NCBI GenBank assembly: GCA_036365455.1
Contig: JAWQUS010000017.1
Span: 2,604,001-2,668,000, forward strand
Reading direction: 5' to 3'
DNA: 64,000 nucleotides
Source: Macrosoma leucophasiata
Lineage: Eukaryota; Arthropoda; Insecta; Lepidoptera; Hedylidae
The position numbers and the translations under genes were made by a program. The notes beneath the pieces were generated by a model. It worked only from the letters and a program-made list of their open reading frames with translations, searched no databases and was not told the origin of the DNA. This document shows, piece by piece, positions 57,574-64,000 of the stretch (within the stretch, counting starts at the first letter, position 1; the number at the start of each line of letters is the position of its first letter).

Positions 57574-60500
57574 CTGACGAGGGAAGGCCATTTTGAAACG
57601 AGAATGAATGAATAGCGCAATTACGATATGAGTATTGTTGAGAATGTCTTATGCTTTCCATTTCAACCAATTAAATTAACATTTTAACTAAATGTTGATA
57701 CAAAACAATCTATCATTTTTTGCGGGGGGATACGTGTGACAGACACACAAACACACACACAACAATCGTCTATTACTACGAAACTCACACCTTGACTTTA
57801 ACTAAATACATAAACAACATTACGGACACTTTTAAACATCTAGGCGACAGGCACAGGCACATTTGTGCTTGTACTTTGACAGAGGGGAAAACCTGCATAT
57901 AGCTACTCCGCCGCGGCCGGTGGCCCGTGTTGCTCTATGAGTACGGCCTCAGTTTTACATACGGTTGTATTATGATAATATTATGAGTAATCATAATAAT
58001 TGGGACTGATATTCACCTGGAAAATCCCTGTAAGCGCCAGGCGAGTTGTCTAATATAAACACCCTGTTTAGATCCTCACATATTGACGCTAGGTTCTTCG
58101 TATATGAGCCGTGCTCCGGCGTGCAATGCTGTCTGAAATTTTAAAAATAAGGCTACAGTAAACAGTTATAAACAGTCATGACATGTGTCATCTATTAATT
58201 TCTGACATATACATAAGTGATTCTTGAAATCCCAAATAATCAATAAACATTTTGACTTTAACTTGATGAAGATGCACGCGTGAGTTAATAGTGGCAAGTG
58301 AGTATTGAAAACTACATGAAAACTGAGAAGCCTTCTGAAAAATTATGAATAATTTAATAAAACAATAAAATCCGCGTGTCTGTACATTGTATATATTTAC
58401 GAAAAACTAATTGGGGGCGATGTTAAAATAGTATTAGAACAGTTTTCAATTATTTTTGTCTGTCTGTTTGTCCCTTTGTCCAGGCTAATCTCCGTAGATA
58501 CTGGACGGATTCAAATGAAACTTTTTGTTGTGTATAGTTACTAAGCCTGGCCAACATTTAGGCTACTTTTTTGCGGGAAAATCACTCATTCCCATGGGAA
58601 TCTCTACATTTAATTTCATTTTCCTATGCAAATAGTCCATATCTATCAAACCTTTGACACATTATTTCATTGTGAGGCAATACGAAGTTTGCCGGGTCTG
58701 CTAGTGAATAATAAGGAGGTGTATACACATTTAATCGTAAAGGGTAGTTTAACAAGTACCTGTAGAAGCGTCGCCGCAGAATACCCCTACCGTTGTCCAG
58801 TTTATCGGCGACCGCCGCGCCGTATATCTCCATCGACGCTGTGAACACCACCAGCTCGTACCACTGGGACACCTGGAACAACACGCAACGTGGTTGGTAA
58901 ACTATTGAACTCTTATTATTGCAGATGGAACCACAGGTCGTCTAGCGGGTCGATCGCCTATGATATGATCGATTTCGTCTAAGCTAGATTTACTGTTTTT
59001 ATTTGCTTATTACTTTTTTTATGTAAGGAAGGTAATAAGCATGCAGCTCACATTGATGTTAAGTGACGACTGCAGCCTATACACATCTCAATAAAAATCA
59101 GAGGTCAAAATGTAGATGCGTTGCCACCCCTGAGACCTAAGATGTCATGTCTCTGTGATAGTTATTACGGGGCCATACATGACCATCTAACCGGAACACG
59201 ATAGTGCCGAACACTATCATTTAGCGGCAGATAGGTTAGGTAATGGGGTGCCTACGCCCTCCAGCTACTACACTTGGAACTCTACCACCAGTTATTATTA
59301 CTGTCGGTTTCATACTACCTACGAAAATAATATCGACATCCATCAGCCTTCCCATAGCTCTACCAACCATCTTGGTTTTATGGGTCGGAACGCGGAAGAT
59401 GCGCGCAATTTAATCAGGAGATAAAATTGGATATATTTGTAGTGATTTAGCTATATGTACATCTGTTAATCTGCATCCAAAATTTAACAACACCATTCGC
59501 CAGACGATCAAATAACGCCCTATGTTGACTGTCCTTATTATTGTTTAAAAGGACAATCCTTTATTGTAGGTATGATAAGTTTTCCTCAATATTGATCATT
59601 ATTGTTGTCTCATTGTTTTTTAATCGAAATAATCTCTACTTATTGCATTAATCTAAATTTTACTACGTGTTAATGATTAAAGACTTACCCCCTTATCCAT
59701 AGCCGTACATTAGATACGTTTTAGCTATAAAATGCTTTGTCTTTGTCAGTTGCATTGTCAAATGAGCAAGATAGAAACGGACAAAGGAGAGATTAGCAAC
59801 ACTTTAGCTATAATACGTTTATGAATAAGGGGGTTAACGTTACTTCACTAGTGACTTCGTATGCACACTATTCTAGGTTTTCTCTTATCCCATAGTACAG
59901 GGCATCTCAAACATTTTTGAAAACGGAATAGTTACGAAAAATAAATATTTGACGAGGGAACCAAATATTAGCCGGGAGATACGCAACTAGAATACAAATC
60001 ACTTTAACGGTAATAGGTATCTAGTATCTATCTATCAACGAAGATCTCAAGGCCGAGTGATTCATGGCGTAACTTCTTTTGACCGTTAAAACGAGCGTTC
60101 GAACATTTTATTCATATGAATATAAATCGTTTAGATTGTATTGTCACTGGGTTTTGGGTTTTTAAACATAATAATATGTATACCCCTTTTTAGGGTTCCG
60201 TATCATCATCACTCCAACCGAAAGATATTTACAGCCTTCCCGAAACACGCCCATAACAGCGATGTGCGTCTTCCTATGGCGTATATAGTATATATATATA
60301 CAATGTTCCCCTATGTTCCCACTTTGGGGAACGTTACCGGAAACGGCCCATCACATGCGTTATAAGGGAAGAATAAACCCTAATTTCTATTTTCTGAAAG
60401 TTTCCCAGCACCTCTGAGTTTGGTAATGAGCCCGGAGATGTCAACAGGCCACCACCAGTTATATGGGCCAAGACGTAACCGGCAAATCGTGGTTGCTTTG

Positions 60501-62313
60501 CATAAATGCAAGCATACATATGCATGCATTTACCACTGCAACCGCTTCAGGGATTACAGGACTGAAGTTACATTATTCTTGATTATACCTATTTGTGGAT
60601 TTTTCTCGCAAACCCATACCACCACTTTCCAGACGTATCGGTCGCACAAATGTCCACAAATATAATTTCCATAATACGTGAAGCCCGCGGTATCGTTGAC
60701 GTTTGTGGTGTCACACAGAGTTGTTGTCTATGGTGACCTCGAGTAAATAAAGTCCGGTAGGAGTATCCGGTTACACCGCCAGCCACAGAACCGCGTTGTG
60801 TTAGGAATATTTAGCGCAGTGCTCTAATAATATTTTTTTTCTATATTTTTAAGATGGGGCACAATATAAATTCCTTTTTTTAAGGAAGCGGCACGAATAA
60901 ACTAATACGGGAGACGTACAGTAGTTTTAAATATTAGTGTAAGTAGTGAATTCGTTTTAAAATATTAACATACCTAATATTTTCAAAAAGTAAACTTCAA
61001 GTGAATGCGCAAAGCCACGCGGCTGGTGTAGATCGGAAGCAGTTTATTCGGTTAAGCGAAACGGGCCCGGTCGGATGTGTGATGGGTGTCCGCTAGTGGC
61101 AAATTAAAATGTCCGTTTCCGTGCTTCGGAGGGCACGTTAAGTCGTCGGTCGCGGTTGCTATCAATAGATAGCAGTCGTTAAACCTTGTCGGAGGGCGTG
61201 ATATAGGTTTGAAAACATCCGACAACGGGTTGGCCATTAACCCTTATCTCCATCAACCCGTATTGGAGCAGCGTGGTGGAGTAAATTCCAGGCCTCCTCC
61301 CAAGAAGTGGAGAGACTCGTGCCCAGCAGTGGGACGTATCAAGGGTTGATAATGTATCTACTAAATAGCTAATAGCATCGGTTACTTGTGATTTTCAGCT
61401 CAAAAGTTCAGAAAGGTGCTGGCTCAATGTCAGCGTCCGATAATGTAGCAACTACATTATTCAACAAAAAATAGAAGGAGACTTCGCTTATTTCGTCTAT
61501 ACAGCGTTATCTCTATCGCACTGTACCAATATGATGTTTATCGAGCATTTTGATCAAGTTTCGAAAAATACCGGACTATCAGCGCTTACGTAGGCAGTGT
61601 GCAGGAATGATAACGCTCTACGAAGTCGGAACTAGCCGATAGCCGATGGTCTCTTTCGTAGTGGTAGAGCTCCAGTGACGGAGCTCGCGAGCGTAGTCAC
61701 CACCGCAATACCTAATATACTTGCCGCTAAATGGTAGTGTTCAGCACTATCGTGTTCCGGTCAGGTGGTAATGTACGGCCCTGTAATTTCCGGCACAGAG
61801 ACATATCACCTTAGGCCTCAGGAGTGGTAACGCATCTGCATTTTGACCTCGGTCTTTGTGTGGGTGTCTATAGGCTGCAGTCATCACTTAACATCAATGT
61901 GAACTGCACGCTTGTTTGCCACTTCCATAACAAAGGCTCGATATGCAATATTTCTTGCTTCTATTTATGTTCAGCGAAAGTAATCGCAATCCCGTATCGT
62001 CCAGACCTTCCACCAGAATGTTTCTTTTTATTAATCTTCCTTATAACTTAATTTATGTCTCAGCTCGGGCTGCAAGAAAACCGACCATCAGCGACTAACC
62101 TAAGAAAGTGGGAAATACTCACTATATCCAAAAAATAGTCCACATGCGGCCGCTTGTGTACGAAGAAGCGCACGGGGTGTTTGTCTATGGTGACCTTGAG
62201 CACGAAGTCGGGCGGCGTGCCCGGTTTCACCGTCGGCCGCACCATCGCGTCGTGGTGCGAATGTATTAGCGTCTCGTCCAGATCTAGCACCAGCATTTTT
62301 CTTTTGACTAAAC
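57428..62313 (-). CDS. CTDNEP1: CTD nuclear envelope phosphatase 1 (Dullard), last four exons
   Basis: HAD-superfamily Ser/Thr phosphatase of the nuclear envelope/ER, known to act on lipin and on BMP signalling. Exons: 62313-62123, 58872-58760, 58132-58017, 57573-57428, all GT-AG and in frame, giving 187 residues plus TAG. The catalytic [10 protein letters not shown] is in the first, with [41 protein letters not shown] comes next, then [10 protein letters not shown]. The last exon has [22 protein letters not shown] and ends HLHRLW. The N-terminal about 57 residues, including the membrane segment, must lie in exons right of the window. The minisatellite begins inside the final exon. Confidence 0.94.
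58017..58132 (-). CDS. CTDNEP1: CTDNEP1 exon (LDNSP motif)
   Basis: [20 protein letters not shown], then [14 protein letters not shown]. Contains the HAD motif with the metal-coordinating Asp-Asn. Acceptor AAATTTCAG, donor CCAG|GTGAAT. It lacks an internal start and was found by motif search. Confidence 0.92.
58360..58704 (+). mobile_element. Helitron-like element in CTDNEP1 intron
   Basis: 3' end GTTTGCCGGGTCTGCTAG before T. TGTCTGTCTGTTTGTCC and GTGAGGCAATACGAAG blocks are shared with 49246-49535. The 5' limit is unclear. Confidence 0.6.
58760..58872 (-). CDS. CTDNEP1: CTDNEP1 exon (VFTAS motif)
   Basis: [20 protein letters not shown], then [17 protein letters not shown]. Acceptor TTGTTCCAG, donor CTACAG|GTACTT, phase 2. 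Confidence 0.93.
59030..59296 (-). repeat. Family A copy, near full length, TAATAACTAT subfamily
   Basis: Inverse copy from AAGCATGCAGCTCACATTG to GGAACTCTACCACCAGTTATT. It lies in the CTDNEP1 intron. Confidence 0.8.
59687..59834. mobile_element. Family I MITE with TTA target duplication
   Basis: Same 148-bp structure as 51921-52068. If the ends are set at CCCCC, it is flanked by TTA on both sides, a three-base duplication as in PIF/Harbinger elements. Confidence 0.75.
60372..60580 (+). repeat. Family D SINE, 5'-truncated
   Basis: GAAAGTTTCCCAGCACCTCTGAG to GGGATTACAGGACTGAAGTTAC. It matches the body and tail of the complete copy at 3498-3811 but lacks the tRNA-like head. Confidence 0.75.
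61055..61345 (+). repeat. Family F repeat, near full length
   Basis: GTGCTTCGGAGGGCACGTTAAG, TAGATAGCAGTCGTTAAACC, GTATTGGAGCAGCGTGG and GTGCCCAGCAGTGGGACGTAT. Confidence 0.75.
61470..61955 (+). mobile_element. Family H MITE split by a family A insertion
   Basis: The first part (61470-61660) ends GTCTCTTTCGTA. The remainder (GGCTCGATATGCAATATTTC) resumes at about 61936. The intact copy at 52098 reads straight across this junction. Confidence 0.78.
61661..61935 (+). mobile_element. Family A copy with ends defined by its host repeat
   Basis: Inserted in the family H copy, so its limits can be read: it starts GTGGTAGAGCTCCAGTGACG and ends CACTTCCATAACAAA. About 275 bp, with no obvious target-site duplication. 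Confidence 0.85.
62123..62313 (-). CDS. CTDNEP1: CTDNEP1 exon with catalytic DLDET motif
   Basis: Starts at acceptor TGTTTGCAG in phase 1 (two bases complete a codon), then [20 protein letters not shown] and [13 protein letters not shown]. Donor GATATA|GTGAGT. Confidence 0.93.
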
Positions 62314-62810
62314 CTGCAAACAAAATATTTGGTTTGTTAAGGACTTCTTTCTGCACTTGCATGGTTGAAAGCTCAGGTCAAGTGTTGTGGGAAAATTGGA
62401 GAAGTTTTGTTTTTAGATCACAAATCGAGAATAATTGCAAAGTAGTCGTATTTTTCGCGACCTTTATTCAAATCTTTACGCGCTATCAAATAGGTACCGC
62501 GGTTTCACTCGTGTTGATACTGATGACGTGGATATAGGAGAAAAAATAGGCTAATGTTACTAAGGAATCTAAATCTTAATGCTAATAAGGAATCCTAAAA
62601 ATATTCAAATCTTCCTTAAAAACTAAATTGCCAGATGTGAGTACATTGCGTCATTAATCGTCCAACATTTGGTTGCGATTAAACTTGAATGAACCCATGT
62701 TTCAGAGCAGTCAATGAATCCCAGATAGCTTTAATGACATTCCTACGGATCGCTACTTCACACGGAAGTGGGTTAAAAAGAAATTGCTTGTGAGTTTTTT
62801 TGTCTTGAAG

Positions 62811-62862
62811 TGGCAACCAAGCATACAGTTCACACTGATGGTAAGTGAATACTGTAACCTAT
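62811..62862 (-). repeat. Family A short fragment
   Basis: GTGGCAACCAAGCATACAGTTCACACTGATG segment only. Confidence 0.6.
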
Positions 62863-63154
62863 AAACAACAAAAAAAAATTACATACATTTCCATACTGCA
62901 TCTATAGTCGCGCGCGGCCGCGATCGATCCCGACCGCAATTGCACTTTTATAATTAAGCAATTCCCTCAGTTGACAAATTTTGTACGAGTTAACAAAATA
63001 CTTATTTCTTCAGAAAAAATATATTTCAACTTCGTGACGGCATAATTATATCTACCTAATTGAGTAACAATTAACATTGTAATACCATTTCACAATATGT
63101 AAATACCTTTATAGTAACTTATGATGTCTTGTTATTTCGATTTATGTCAATTAT

Positions 63155-63905
63155 AGTCAGGGCTGATACCCTGGAAGGCTTTGGCACAATGCTGAATGGC
63201 CTCAGAAGTCACTCCCAACGAGTGGGGCTTAAAATGAACATGGACGAGACGAAGATCGATGATGAGAGATGAAGAAGATGTCAAATGTCCATGTTACACC
63301 CACTCCTGTTATGGTCGAGATACTATACACGAAGTTGTTGACAATGATGTACCTATACCTGGCACAAACGGTTTGGTCGGTCCAATTTCGAAATAGAGGT
63401 TAGTTGCCAAATCCAACTCGGTTGGGCAGCGTTCGGGAAGCTTCGATACATCTTCGCGTCCAATTTACTGTAGTGTCTAAAGAAGAAGCCTTTGACCAGT
63501 GCGAGTTGCCAGTGATGAAGTACGGAATTGGAACGTGATCGCTTACTATGGGCCTCATAAGAAGGCTCAAGGTTACGTGAAAAGCAATGCAGAGTGCTTG
63601 CTTGGAATTTTACTACTAACATCGAAACAGAAGAGGAGATCCGCATGAGAAACAAAGTAACTGACATAGTCCACCGAATATCAAAACTTAGGTGGCAGTG
63701 GGCAGGGCACATAGCTAGAAGAACTGACGGCCGTTGGGGCAGAATATTTCCCGAATGGCGTGTCGATCCCCACTAGGTGGACCGATCACCTGGTGGAGGT
63801 TGCGAGTAATCGCGGGAAGCGGGCGGCCCAAGACCGTTCATTATGGCAATCTATGGGGAAAGCTTTTGTCCAGCACTGGACGTCTTTCGGTTGAAATTAT
63901 GATGA
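63155..63905 (+). mobile_element. Degenerate RTE-like LINE, 3' part
   Basis: Remnants: LNGLRSHSQRVGLKMNMDET (compare the 4321-4875 copy), a broken middle, then RNKVTDIVHRISKLRWQWAG and HIARRTDGRWGRIFPEWRVDPH. The tail TCCAGCACTGGACGTCTTTC is followed by ATGATGATAATA. Several frameshifts and stops. It lies upstream of the CTDNEP1 exons seen, in the 5' intron or flank of that gene. Confidence 0.82.
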
Positions 63906-64000
63906 TAATAATTTCAATTTGATTGCAAATGAGATGCATTACCTATAAATGATTCAAATCTTAGTTAGTAAATTACTTAAAGTGACTTCGAACTTTTCGG

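Noticed and set aside
56328..57577. Open frames of about 377-408 codons on both strands, resembling proline-rich or cysteine-rich repeat proteins
   Set aside because: They are by-products of the 87-bp minisatellite, whose period is a multiple of three. The gene frame there is CTDNEP1, which stops at 57428.
62314..64000. N-terminal exons of CTDNEP1 in the remaining right flank
   Set aside because: I searched the minus strand for the membrane segment and the conserved basic stretch before the catalytic exon and found nothing convincing. They probably lie outside the window.

Overview
The window looks like a piece of a lepidopteran (moth or butterfly) nuclear genome. Host genes have many small exons with GT-AG introns. 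Most of the rest is transposon debris typical of Lepidoptera: mariner elements, RTE-like and jockey/CR1-like LINEs, Helitrons whose ends read CTAG, a Penelope-like fragment, tRNA-derived SINEs and many short MITE-like repeats. The species cannot be read from the sequence.

Positions 368-35790, minus strand, hold a 12-exon purine-synthesis gene (Gart/ade3 type). Every exon junction keeps frame and gives an 809-residue protein with complete GARS (PurD) and AIRS (PurM) domains. The reading frame stops there, so no GART (PurN, GAR transformylase) domain is present in the window. Intron 4 carries a second, diverged copy of the last 120 nt of exon 4. The introns are filled with transposons: an intact 988-codon LINE inside an older RTE-like LINE in intron 1, one mariner in intron 2, another mariner in intron 4, and SINE, MITE and Helitron copies throughout.

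Positions 35791-37164 form a divergent intergenic region containing a truncated mariner. Positions 37165-38439, plus strand, encode an intronless mRNA-decapping co-factor, Dcp1 (424 aa), followed by an AT-rich likely 3' UTR to about 40045.

Positions 40045-57400 are mostly intergenic. They hold a 394-bp tandem duplication ending in two palindromes, a 1.49-kb element with about 349-bp terminal inverted repeats and a decayed coding segment of no recognised family, a Helitron with clean ends and a broken Pif1-type helicase, and many short repeats.

Positions 57428-62313, minus strand, are the last four exons of a CTD nuclear envelope phosphatase (Dullard/CTDNEP1). Its 5' exons lie beyond the right edge. 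An 87-bp minisatellite (about 12.8 copies, 56342-57455) starts inside the last exon. Each unit contains the last eight codons plus the stop codon, in the same frame. The right end of the window holds a decayed RTE-like LINE.

All splice sites were placed by eye from consensus, frame continuity and conserved protein motifs. There is no transcript evidence here.
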